Made by a program: the position numbers and the translations under genes
Assembly (NCBI GenBank): GCA_025934375.1
Contig: JAICYD010000002.1
Coordinates: 1 to 64,000, forward strand
Source: Streptosporangiaceae bacterium
Lineage (GTDB): Bacteria; Actinomycetota; Actinomycetes; Streptosporangiales; Streptosporangiaceae
Direction of reading: 5' to 3'
Length of the DNA stretch: 64,000 nt
Notes under the pieces: model-generated
The model's input: only the letters and a program-made list of their open reading frames with translations
Database searches by the model: none
What the model was told of the DNA's origin: nothing
Part shown: one piece after another, positions 51,927 to 59,918 of the stretch
Position numbering within the stretch: position 1 is the first letter of the stretch
Layout: each line of letters opens with the position of its first letter

Positions 51927-52925
51927 GTGGCAGAGATCTTCTACGACGACAGCGCCGACCTCTCCCTCATCCAGCGCCGGCACGTGGCGGTGCTCGGGTA
52001 CGGCAGCCAGGGTCACGCTCACGCGCTGTCGCTGCGAGACTCCGGCGTTGACGTCCGGGTTGGCCTGCCGGCCGACTCCAAGAGCCGGGAGAAGGCCGGG
52101 AACGACGGCCTGCGCGTCCTCACCCCGGTCGAGGCCTGCGAGGAAGCCGACCTCACGATGGTCCTCATCCCCGACCACCTGCAGCGGCAGGTCTACGCCG
52201 AGGCGATCGCGCCATCGCTCGTCGAGGGCGACGCGCTGTTCTTCGCGCACGGCCTGAACATCCGCTACGGCCTGATCAAGCCGCCCGCCAACGTCGACGT
52301 CGCCATGGTCGCTCCCAAGGGGCCCGGTCACCTGGTCCGCCGCCAGTTCAACGAGGGCCGGGGCGTCCCGGCGCTGGTGGCCGTCGAGCAGGACGCGTCC
52401 GGCAACGCGCTGCAGCTGGCGCTGTCCTATGCGGCCGGCATCGGCGCCACCCGGGCCGGGGTGCTCAAGACCACCTTCACCGAGGAGACCGAGACTGACC
52501 TGTTCGGCGAGCAGGTCGTGCTCTGCGGTGGCGTCTCTGAGCTGATCAAGGCCGGGTTCGCCACCCTCGTCGAGGCCGGCTACCAGCCGGAGGCCGCCTA
52601 CTTCGAGTGCCTGCACGAGATGAAGCTGATCGTGGACCTCATGTACGAGGGCGGCATCTCCAAGATGTACTGGTCAGTGTCGGACACCGCGGAGTTCGGC
52701 GGCTACACCCGCGGCCCGCGGCTGATCAACGAGTCCACCCGCCAGGAGATGCGCAAGATCCTCGGCGAGATCCAGGACGGCACCTTCACCCGCGAGCTGG
52801 TCGAGGAGTTTGACGGCGGCAAGCCCACCTTCCTCAAGCGCCGCGAGGCCGAGCAGGCGGAGCAGATCGAGCAGGTCGGCGCGAAGCTCCGCCCGCTGAT
52901 GAGCTGGCTGTCGCCGCAGGAGTGA
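51927..52925 (+). CDS. ilvC: Ketol-acid reductoisomerase
   Basis: A class I KARI of 332 aa. NADPH motif [21 protein letters not shown], metal ligands in the C-terminal knot domain ([26 protein letters not shown]). GTG 51927 gives [16 protein letters not shown]. It converts acetolactate to dihydroxyisovalerate. 86 bp separate it from ilvN. Confidence 0.97.
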   Translation: MAEIFYDDSADLSLIQRRHVAVLGYGSQGHAHALSLRDSGVDVRVGLPADSKSREKAGNDGLRVLTPVEACEEADLTMVLIPDHLQRQVYAEAIAPSLVEGDALFFAHGLNIRYGLIKPPANVDVAMVAPKGPGHLVRRQFNEGRGVPALVAVEQDASGNALQLALSYAAGIGATRAGVLKTTFTEETETDLFGEQVVLCGGVSELIKAGFATLVEAGYQPEAAYFECLHEMKLIVDLMYEGGISKMYWSVSDTAEFGGYTRGPRLINESTRQEMRKILGEIQDGTFTRELVEEFDGGKPTFLKRREAEQAEQIEQVGAKLRPLMSWLSPQE

Positions 52926-52930
52926 CCCTC

Positions 52931-53110
52931 GTGTACAGCATGTACCCCTGGGACGGGAGCGGGGCGCCTGAATCAGACGCCCCGGCTCGCCCGGCCCCGG
53001 TCACCTCGGCCGCCCCCCTGAACGCTCCGGCCCACGAGCTCAAGTCCGCCCTCCAGTTCGCGCTGGACCGGCGAGACAACGGAGGGGACGCCCCCCGGCG
53101 TCACCAGTAA
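52931..53110 (+). CDS. Small hypothetical protein between ilvC and leuB
   Basis: A possible 59-aa product, [15 protein letters not shown]... with a C-terminal half [23 protein letters not shown] 52931 lies 9 nt after AGGAG, within the ilvC 3' end; ATG 52940 is the alternative. Pro/Ala-rich composition and no recognised family make it tentative. Confidence 0.4.
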   Translation: MYSMYPWDGSGAPESDAPARPAPVTSAAPLNAPAHELKSALQFALDRRDNGGDAPRRHQ

Positions 53111-53120
53111 GGTTTCTGGC

Positions 53121-54170
53121 ATGTCTTCATCGATCACGCTCGCCGTTATCGGCGGCGATGGCATCGGCCCCGAGGTTACGGCCGAGGCGCTGAAGGTGCT
53201 CCGTGCGGCGACGCCCGAGGTCACCTTCGATACGACCGACTACGACCTGGGTGCCCGGCGCTACCACCGCACCGGCGAGACGCTGCCGGACGCGGCGCTT
53301 GAGGAGATCCGCCGGCACGACGCGATCTTGCTCGGCGCGATCGGCGACCCGTCCGTGCCCAGCGGGGTGCTCGAGCGCGGCCTGTTGCTGCGGCTGCGGT
53401 TCGAGCTCGACCACTACGTGAACCTGCGGCCGGTACGGCTCTTGCCCGGCGTGGCCTCGCCGCTGACGGCCGGGCAGCCGGAGACCATCGACATGGTGGT
53501 CGTCCGCGAGGGGACCGAGGGACTCTACAACGGGGCCGGCGGCGTGATGCGCAAGGGAACGCCGCATGAGATCGCGACCCAGGAGAGCCTGAACACGGCG
53601 TACGGCGTGGAGCGGGTGGCGCGGTACGCGTTCGCGGCCGCCATGGCCCGGCCGCGCAAGAAGCTCACCCTCGTCCACAAGACCAACGTGCTCACCTTCG
53701 CGGGAGACCTGTGGCAACGCGCCGTTGACGCGCTGGCCAAGGAGTTCCCCGAGGTCGCGGTCGAATACCAGCACGTGGACGCGGCATCGATGTTCTTCGT
53801 GACCCAGCCGCAGCGGTTCGACGTCATCGTGACGGACAACCTGTTCGGCGACATCCTGACCGACCTGGGGGCGGCGATCGCCGGGGGCATCGGCCTGGCC
53901 GCCAGCGGAAACATCAACCCCGAGCGCACCGCGCCGTCGATGTTCGAGCCCGTGCACGGGTCAGCGCCCGACATCGCGGGCCAGTCCAAGGCCGACCCGA
54001 CCGCCGCGATCTTGTCCGCGGCCCTGCTGCTATCGCATCTCGGGTTCACCAGCGCGGCCGCGCGGGTCGAGCAGGCAGTCGCCGATGACCTGGTAGAGCG
54101 CCAGGGAGAGCCGGCGGCGAGGTCTACCGTGGAGATAGGCGAAAACATCGCCAAGCGAGTATCTGGATGA
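53121..54170 (+). CDS. leuB: 3-isopropylmalate dehydrogenase
   Basis: A protein of 349 aa oxidising 3-isopropylmalate in leucine synthesis; it may also act on the methylmalate of the citramalate route. [21 protein letters not shown], substrate arginines in [20 protein letters not shown], and the metal-site [18 protein letters not shown] are present. Confidence 0.95.
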   Translation: MSSSITLAVIGGDGIGPEVTAEALKVLRAATPEVTFDTTDYDLGARRYHRTGETLPDAALEEIRRHDAILLGAIGDPSVPSGVLERGLLLRLRFELDHYVNLRPVRLLPGVASPLTAGQPETIDMVVVREGTEGLYNGAGGVMRKGTPHEIATQESLNTAYGVERVARYAFAAAMARPRKKLTLVHKTNVLTFAGDLWQRAVDALAKEFPEVAVEYQHVDAASMFFVTQPQRFDVIVTDNLFGDILTDLGAAIAGGIGLAASGNINPERTAPSMFEPVHGSAPDIAGQSKADPTAAILSAALLLSHLGFTSAAARVEQAVADDLVERQGEPAARSTVEIGENIAKRVSG

Positions 54171-54290
54171 CGAGTCCTGGATGACGGGCGGGCGCTTACC
54201 GAGGCGCGCCGCCCCATCCGGGCCGACCAGGCTAGATAAATCCTTAGACGTCCAAATACCCGCGGCTCCGCCAGGAAGGAAGCGATCGTG

Positions 54291-55397
54291 ATGACCGCCA
54301 GCACCGAGATTGACTTCGAGATCCACCCATCCGCCGCACGGGTCCCCGACGCCGAGCGCGAGCGAATCCTCCAGGCGCCGGGCTTCGGCCAGGTGTTCAC
54401 CGATCACATGATCACGCTGCGCTGGGACACCGAGCGCGGCTGGCATGACGGGAAGCTGGAGCCCTACGGCCCGTTCACGCTCGACCCGGCCACCGCGGTC
54501 TTCCACTACGCGCAGGAGTTCTTCGAGGGCCTCAAGGCCTACAAGCAAGGCAGCGGGTCGGTCGTGATGTTCCGCCCGCAGGCCAACGCGGCCCGGTTCA
54601 ACTCCAGCGCGCGCCGGATGGCGATGCCAGAACTGCCCGAGGCGGCGTTCGTCCACGCCCTGGAACTGCTGGTCAGTCACGACCGCGACTGGATCCCCAC
54701 CGGTGAGGGCAAGAGCTTGTACCTGCGGCCCTTCATCATCGCGACCCAGCGCGGGCTCGGCGTCAACGCCCCGTCGTCGTCGTACCTGCTGTGCGTGATC
54801 GCCTCGCCGGCCGCCGCCTACTTCGGCGCCTCCAAGTCGGTCCGCGTCTGGCTGTCGGAGGACTACACGCGGGCCGCCCCCGGCGGCACCGGTGCGGTCA
54901 AGTGCGGCGGCAACTACGCGGCCGCGTTCGTGGCCCAGCGGCAAGCCGTCGAGAAGGGCTGCGACCAGGTCGTCTGGCTGGACGCGGCCGAGCACCAGTG
55001 GATCGAGGAGATGGGCGGCATGAACATCTACTTCGTCTACGGGTCGGGATCGTCCGCGCGGATCGTGACGCCCGCGCTCACCGGATCCCTGTTGCCTGGC
55101 ATCACCCGCGACTCGCTGCTGAAGGCCGCGCCGGCCCTCGGCATCCCGGCGGCCGAGGGTCGCATCTCCGTCTCCGAATGGCGCGACGGCTGCGCCTCTG
55201 GTGAGATCACCGAGACCTTCGCCTGCGGCACCGCCGCCGTCATCACCCCGATCGGCTCGGTCGACGGGCCCTCGGGCGGCTGGACCATCGGCACCGGCGA
55301 TCCCGGCCCGGTCACCATGCGGCTGCGCGAGGAGCTCATCGGCATCCAGTACGGCCACAAGCCCGACCCCTTCGGCTGGATCCATAAAGTCGCTTGA
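54291..55397 (+). CDS. ilvE: Branched-chain amino-acid aminotransferase
   Basis: A fold-type IV PLP enzyme of 368 aa. The PLP lysine is K204 in GTGAVKCGGNYA; HYAQEFFEGLKAYKQ and the EEMGGMNIYFV segment fit IlvE. ATG 54291 follows AGGAAGG; an adjacent GTG at 54288 could serve. It performs the last step of Val, Leu and Ile synthesis. Confidence 0.95.
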   Translation: MTASTEIDFEIHPSAARVPDAERERILQAPGFGQVFTDHMITLRWDTERGWHDGKLEPYGPFTLDPATAVFHYAQEFFEGLKAYKQGSGSVVMFRPQANAARFNSSARRMAMPELPEAAFVHALELLVSHDRDWIPTGEGKSLYLRPFIIATQRGLGVNAPSSSYLLCVIASPAAAYFGASKSVRVWLSEDYTRAAPGGTGAVKCGGNYAAAFVAQRQAVEKGCDQVVWLDAAEHQWIEEMGGMNIYFVYGSGSSARIVTPALTGSLLPGITRDSLLKAAPALGIPAAEGRISVSEWRDGCASGEITETFACGTAAVITPIGSVDGPSGGWTIGTGDPGPVTMRLREELIGIQYGHKPDPFGWIHKVA

Positions 55398-55428
55398 TCG
55401 TCTTGGGGGATACCCGCCAATCGCCCCA
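55397..55428 (+). terminator. Hairpin element after ilvE, related to the one after tatB
   Basis: ATCGTCTTGGGGGATAC starts at the last base of the ilvE stop codon. The hairpin pairs 55404-55411 with 55420-55428 (one bulged G). The 17-nt 5' arm matches 20884-20900 except at one position. Confidence 0.45.
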
Positions 55429-55640
55429 GGCTCTGCCACCCAGGAGGGCTCCCGCCCCCCTTTGACCCCCAAGCCTGTGCAGCCTCCGTCCGCGGAATCC
55501 GGCTCGCCGGGAGGGGGCGAGTCCGGGGCGCTGGCCATCTAGCCCCGGTAAGTGCCGGGGCGATGGCCCTTCCGCCACGGGGTTCCTGGCGGTCACATGC
55601 CCTTCCGACCCGGATAGACCGGGCCGATGGCCCTCCAGCC

Positions 55641-55805
55641 CGGAAACGATTCCGGGTGAGTGGCCCTCCAGCCACGGAACGACTCCGGGTCACTCGCGCC
55701 ATCGCCACAGGACGACTCCGGGTCACTCGCGCCATCGCCACGGAACGACTCCGGGTCACTCGCGCCTCGCCACAGGACGGCTCCGGGTCGCTCGCGCCAT
55801 CGCCT
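55641..55805. repeat. 33-bp tandem repeat (about five copies) in the ilvE-cimA gap
   Basis: Units of 32-34 bp built on ACGACTCCGGGTCACTCGCG run at 55641, 55675, 55708, 55741 and 55773. Copies alternate between CGGAACG and CAGGACG at their start, indicating duplication of a two-unit block. Diverged half-units precede them from about 55555. The 702-bp gap 55398-56099 otherwise holds the hairpin after ilvE and the cimA leader. No credible gene spans the repeat. Confidence 0.85.
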
Positions 55806-55903
55806 CGGGACGGCGTTGTCCGCCAATGGGTCAGCGCGACCCAGCCGGCCCGGGTTGGCGCTCCGGCTGGCGACTAGTCACTTCCGTATGGCAAGATGAC
55901 TTC

Positions 55904-55954
55904 GTGGCGTCCGGCCTGATTATTATCGGCGGCGCGTCGGCACTCAGGGGATAA
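55904..55954 (+). CDS. Putative cimA leader peptide
   Basis: A 16-codon frame from GTG 55904 to TAA 55952-55954 encoding MASGLIIIGGASALRG. Leu followed by three consecutive Ile codons matches the end-product of the citramalate pathway. The ribosome-binding site is weak. The codons just after the Ile run (55932-55941, GCGCGTCGGC) pair perfectly with 55995-56004, adjacent to a strong terminator (56005-56039). Confidence 0.75.
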   Translation: MASGLIIIGGASALRG

Positions 55955-56004
55955 GCCCCCGAGCGCGGCTGGCAGCGAGGGTTGCTGGCCCGGAGCCGAC
56001 GCGC

Positions 56005-56039
56005 AGACCTCCCGTGTCACGGGGGGTCTTTCTGTTTTT
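56005..56039 (+). terminator. Attenuator terminator upstream of cimA
   Basis: An 11-bp stem AGACCTCCCGT/ACGGGGGGTCT (one G-T pair) with loop GTC is followed by TTCTGTTTTT. It sits 50 nt after the leader peptide stop and 61 nt before the cimA ATG, and is preceded immediately by the 3' arm (55995-56004) of a 10-bp inverted repeat whose 5' arm lies in the leader frame. Confidence 0.8.
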
Positions 56040-56099
56040 AGAAGCGCCTGTGCTGCGCGCGGCGGCCCACGAACCAACAAGCGAACGGACAGCGGACAG

Positions 56100-57698
56100 A
56101 TGCGCAACGATGAGTTCCACGTCTACGACACGACCTTGCGTGACGGCGCTCAGCAAGAGGGCCTGAACCTCACGGTGGCCGACAAGCTGGTGATCGCGCG
56201 GCACCTCGATGACCTGGGCGTCGGCTTCATCGAAGGTGGCTGGCCGGGCGCGGTCCCCAAGGACACCGAGTTCTTCCGCCGCGCCGCCAGCGAGCTGAAC
56301 CTGACGCACGCGACGCTGGCCGCGTTCGGCTCCACCCGCAAGGCGGGCGTCCGCGCCGCCGATGACCCCCAGGTCGCCGCGCTGCGCGACTCCAGGGCGC
56401 CGGTTGTCACGCTCGTCGCCAAGAGCCACGACCGGCACGTCGAGCTCGCGCTGCGGACCACGCTGGCCGAGAACCTCGCCATGATCCGCGACACCGTCGC
56501 CTACCTTCGCGCCGAGGGGCAGCGGGTCTTCCTGGACGCCGAGCACTTCTTCGACGGGTACCGGGCCAACCCGGCCTACGCGCTGGAGTGCGTGCGGACC
56601 GCGGCCGAGGCGGGCGCCGACGTCATCGCGCTGTGCGACACCAACGGCGGCATGATGCCCACCGAACTGGGCGACGCGGTCCGCGCCGTCATCGAGGCCA
56701 CCGGCGCCCGCGTCGGCATCCACTGCCACGACGACACCGCCTGCGCCGTCGCCAACACCCTTGTCGCCGTGGAGGCGGGCGCCACTCACGTGCAGGGCAC
56801 CGCGAACGGGTACGGCGAACGGTCGGGGAACGCCAACCTGTTCTCCGTCGTGGCCGGCCTGCAGCTCAAGAAGGGCCACGTCGTCCTGGACGGGGACGGC
56901 ATCCGGGAGATGACCCGGATCGCGCACGCGATCAGCGAGGTGACCAACATCACGCCGGACACCCACCAGCCGTACGTCGGCCTGAGCGCCTTCGCGCACA
57001 AGGCCGGGCTGCACGCCTCGGCCGTGCGGGTGGACCCCATGCTGTACCAGCACATCGACCCTGTCCAGGTCGGCAACGACATGCGGATGCTCGTCTCCGA
57101 GATGGCGGGCCGCGCGTCGGTGGAGCTCAAGGGCCGCCAGCTGGGCTACGAGCTGTCCGGCGACGAGGGCAAGGCCGTCATCGGCCGGGTCACCGACCGG
57201 GTCAAGGACCTGGAGGCCCGCGGGTACTCCTTCGAGGCGGCCGACGCCTCGTTCGAGCTGCTGCTGCGCGACGAGATCGCCGGCGAGCGCAAGCGGCACT
57301 TCACCGTCGAGTCCTGGCGGGTCATCGTCGAGCAGCCCACCCAGGGCGCGGTGACCAGCGAGGCCACCGTCCGGCTGGTCGCCAAGGGAGAGCGGGTCGT
57401 CGCCGTCGGCGAGGGCAACGGGCCAGTCAACGCGCTGGACAGGGCGCTGCGGTCCGCGCTTGAGCAGACCTTCCCGGAGCTGGCCAGCCTGGAGCTGACC
57501 GACTTCAAGGTCCGCATCCTGGAAGGCTCGCACGGCACCGGCGCGATCACCCGCGTGCTCATCGAGTCCTCGGACGGCTCCGGCGAGTCCTGGTCCACCG
57601 TAGGCGTTGACGAGAACGTCATCTCCGCGTCCTGGCACGCCCTGGAGGAGGCCGTCACCTACGGCCTGATCCGCTCCGGCCGCGAGCCCGCAGCCTGA
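56100..57698 (+). CDS. cimA: (R)-citramalate synthase
   Basis: A protein of 532 aa condensing pyruvate and acetyl-CoA to citramalate, a threonine-independent entry to isoleucine. DRE-TIM core VYDTTLRDGAQQEGLNLT, metal ligands in GIHCHDDTACAVANT, GYGERSGNANL, then a C-terminal LeuA_dimer domain (regulatory). The length and RDGAQQEG pattern favour CimA over LeuA. ATG 56100 has only a weak GGAC upstream. The attenuator and Ile-rich leader upstream support an isoleucine role. Confidence 0.93.
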   Translation: MRNDEFHVYDTTLRDGAQQEGLNLTVADKLVIARHLDDLGVGFIEGGWPGAVPKDTEFFRRAASELNLTHATLAAFGSTRKAGVRAADDPQVAALRDSRAPVVTLVAKSHDRHVELALRTTLAENLAMIRDTVAYLRAEGQRVFLDAEHFFDGYRANPAYALECVRTAAEAGADVIALCDTNGGMMPTELGDAVRAVIEATGARVGIHCHDDTACAVANTLVAVEAGATHVQGTANGYGERSGNANLFSVVAGLQLKKGHVVLDGDGIREMTRIAHAISEVTNITPDTHQPYVGLSAFAHKAGLHASAVRVDPMLYQHIDPVQVGNDMRMLVSEMAGRASVELKGRQLGYELSGDEGKAVIGRVTDRVKDLEARGYSFEAADASFELLLRDEIAGERKRHFTVESWRVIVEQPTQGAVTSEATVRLVAKGERVVAVGEGNGPVNALDRALRSALEQTFPELASLELTDFKVRILEGSHGTGAITRVLIESSDGSGESWSTVGVDENVISASWHALEEAVTYGLIRSGREPAA

Positions 57699-57800
57699 CC
57701 TGCCGGAGCACGGGTGCCAGCGACCGGAGAGCCCCGGTTCCGTTGGGGATATGAACGGGGCCGGGTTTGCGGTACTCGCTCGTCGTCATACGGTAGGGCC

Positions 57801-58127
57801 ATGAACGACAAGGAGATCCTGGCCCGGATCAGCGGGCTGATCGAGACCGAGCACGAACTGCGCGCCCAGCTCGCCGCGGGGACGCTCAACTCCGATCAGG
57901 AGCACGAGCGGCTGCGTTCCGCTGAAGAGGCGCTCGATCAGTGCTGGGACCTGCTGCGCCAGCGCCGTGCCAAGCGGGAGTTCGGCGCGAACCCGGATGA
58001 CGCCGCGGTACGGCCGGCCGCTGAGGTGGAGGGGTACCGGCAGTTACCGGTGCCCATTCACCGGTGTCACTTTTCCCAGTGTCACTGTTTGCTGAGAACA
58101 CGGGGCGCGCTCGCCTCGGTAGGGTAA
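57801..58127 (+). CDS. DUF2630 family protein with C-terminal extension
   Basis: A protein of 108 aa. Residues 1-81 match DUF2630 (MNDKEILARISGLIETEHELRA...SLD/ALDQCWDLLRQRRAKREFG...EVEGYRQ), a coiled-coil-like helical protein of unknown function. Relatives usually stop after EVEGYLQ; here 27 more residues follow, including HRCHFSQCHC, through loss of the usual stop. ATG 57801 follows TAGGG. Confidence 0.8.
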   Translation: MNDKEILARISGLIETEHELRAQLAAGTLNSDQEHERLRSAEEALDQCWDLLRQRRAKREFGANPDDAAVRPAAEVEGYRQLPVPIHRCHFSQCHCLLRTRGALASVG

Positions 58128-58166
58128 AGCGGGACGCGTGGGGCCGGGAGCTGACTGAGGAGTGGC

Positions 58167-58952
58167 GTGCGTATCGCGAGATTCGCCAAGGGGGCCGGAG
58201 TCGCCTACGGCGTGATTGAGGGAGAGTCCGCGCTAACGGTCGCGGAGTTGTACGGTCACCCGTTCGGCGTGGACCCGGGCGACGTGCGGTTCACCGGCGA
58301 GCGGTACCCGCTCGCCGAGGTGCGGCTGCTCGCTCCGGTGCTGCCGAGCAAGGTGGTGGCCGTCGGCAAGAACTACGCCGCGCACACCCGGGAAATGGGC
58401 GTCGAGCAGCCGGCCGAGCCCACGATGTTCCTGAAGCCGTCCACGGCGGTCACCGGGCCCGGGGACCGGATCTCCTACCCGGTCAAGCTCACCGAGCGGG
58501 TCGAGTACGAGGGCGAGCTCGCCGTCGTCATCGGCCGGCTCTGCCGTGACGTCCCCAAGGAGCGGGCCGAGGACGTGATCTTCGGCTACACCTGCGCGAA
58601 CGACGTGACAGCGCGCGACCTGCAGTTCCGCGACGACCAGTGGACCCGAGGGAAGGGCTTCGACACGTTCTGCCCGCTCGGCCCGTGGATGGAGACCGGA
58701 ACGGACCCGTCCGACCTGGGCCTCACCACCACGGTAAACGGCGACGTCAAGCAGCACGCGACCACGCGCGAGCTGCTGTGGGACGTGCCGTCGCTGGTCG
58801 CCTACATCAGCGCGGTGATGACCTTGCTGCCCGGCGACGTGCTGCTCACCGGGACCCCGGAGGGGGTCGGGCCGCTAGCCGACGGGGACGAGGTGTCGGT
58901 CACCATCGAGACGATCGGCACCCTAACCAACCGCGTAGTCGTCCGGGATTAG
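58167..58952 (+). CDS. Fumarylacetoacetate hydrolase family protein
   Basis: A protein of 261 aa starting at GTG 58167. The FAH fold shows VGKNYAAHTREMG, the metal ligands in EYEGELAVVIG and YTCANDVTARDLQ, and GDVLLTGTPEGVGPL. Members hydrolyse or decarboxylate acylpyruvate-like metabolites. Its stop overlaps the stop of the convergent esterase. Confidence 0.9.
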   Translation: MRIARFAKGAGVAYGVIEGESALTVAELYGHPFGVDPGDVRFTGERYPLAEVRLLAPVLPSKVVAVGKNYAAHTREMGVEQPAEPTMFLKPSTAVTGPGDRISYPVKLTERVEYEGELAVVIGRLCRDVPKERAEDVIFGYTCANDVTARDLQFRDDQWTRGKGFDTFCPLGPWMETGTDPSDLGLTTTVNGDVKQHATTRELLWDVPSLVAYISAVMTLLPGDVLLTGTPEGVGPLADGDEVSVTIETIGTLTNRVVVRD

Positions 58953-59914
58953 ACGGGCAGGTACTCCCGCAGGTGGCGGAGCTTGCGCTCCTCGTTGACC
59001 GGCGGCACGTCGTGCCCGCTGTAGGGGTAGACCGTGATGTCCTTCGCCGCGCCGGGGATCTCGTTGAAGGCGGCGAAGACCGTCGACGGCGGGCAGATGT
59101 CGTCCATGAGCGACACGCTGACCAGTGCCGGCGCGGTGATCCGCCGCGCGAGCAGGGCGCAGTCAACGTACTTCAGCGTCTCCAGGGCCGCGTCGATGAG
59201 GCCGACGTTCCGGTCCAGGAACTCCGGTACCTCGGTGTACGGCGCGTGCGGGGCCAGCGTGATCGCCCGCTGGATGTCGCACAGGAACGGGACGTCGGCA
59301 TGGCACAGCGACACCGCGTCCGCGCGCAGGGCCGCCGTGGCCAGCGCGAGCGCGCCGCCCTGGCTCTGGCCGCTCACGGCGACCTTCTCCGCGCCGGACA
59401 GCGCCAGCGCGGCGTCTACCGCCAGCGCCGCGTCGGTGAACATCCGCGTGTAGTAGTACGTGTCCGGGCTGGCGATCCCGCGCGTCATGACCAGCGAGTT
59501 CTCTGGCCCCCCGGCGCCATCCCCGGTGGCGCCGGAAGACCATCGACCCCCCTGCCCGCGACTGTCCATGACGAACAGCGCGTATCCAAGCGCGGGCAGC
59601 AGGACGTGCTCGGCCGGGATGCCGCGCCCGCCGCCGTAGCCGATGAACTTGACGATCGTCGGCGTGCCGGGCGCGGCCGCCTGCGGCCGCAGGTACCACG
59701 CCTTGATCCGGTCGCCGCCGGCGCCGGAGAACTCGGCGTCGAACACCTCGACCGGCGAGTAGACGTCCGGCTCGTGCTTGACGGTCTGCGGCGGCCGGGC
59801 CAGGGCTCTCGCCGCGGCGATGCGATCCGCCCACCACTGGTCCAGCCCGGCGGGCTCGGCGGTGGACGTCCGGTACTGGCGCAGCTGCTCCAGGGGGAGG
59901 TCATACCAGGGCAT
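58949..59914 (-). CDS. Acetyl xylan esterase / cephalosporin deacetylase (CE7)
   Basis: A protein of 321 aa of the AXE1 family. Nucleophile GQSQGG, acid in SLMDDICPPSTVFAA, histidine in YPYSGHDVPP, and the family motif MDSRGQGG are present. It removes acetyl groups from xylo-oligosaccharides. It lies 4 bp after the GH5-like gene stop and is cotranscribed with it. Confidence 0.92.
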   Translation of the reverse strand: MPWYDLPLEQLRQYRTSTAEPAGLDQWWADRIAAARALARPPQTVKHEPDVYSPVEVFDAEFSGAGGDRIKAWYLRPQAAAPGTPTIVKFIGYGGGRGIPAEHVLLPALGYALFVMDSRGQGGRWSSGATGDGAGGPENSLVMTRGIASPDTYYYTRMFTDAALAVDAALALSGAEKVAVSGQSQGGALALATAALRADAVSLCHADVPFLCDIQRAITLAPHAPYTEVPEFLDRNVGLIDAALETLKYVDCALLARRITAPALVSVSLMDDICPPSTVFAAFNEIPGAAKDITVYPYSGHDVPPVNEERKLRHLREYLPV

Positions 59915-59918
59915 GTCT

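Noticed and set aside
54171..54290. Leader peptide or attenuator before ilvE
   Set aside because: The 120-bp spacer has no hairpin with a T-run and no control-codon run.
55641..55805. CRISPR-like appearance of the repeats upstream of cimA
   Set aside because: The units are directly tandem with no unique spacers and no cas genes are present.
55593..55826. Minus-strand frame with 11-residue repeats over the 33-bp array
   Set aside because: The repeat length is a multiple of three, so several frames stay open; no start signal or family support.
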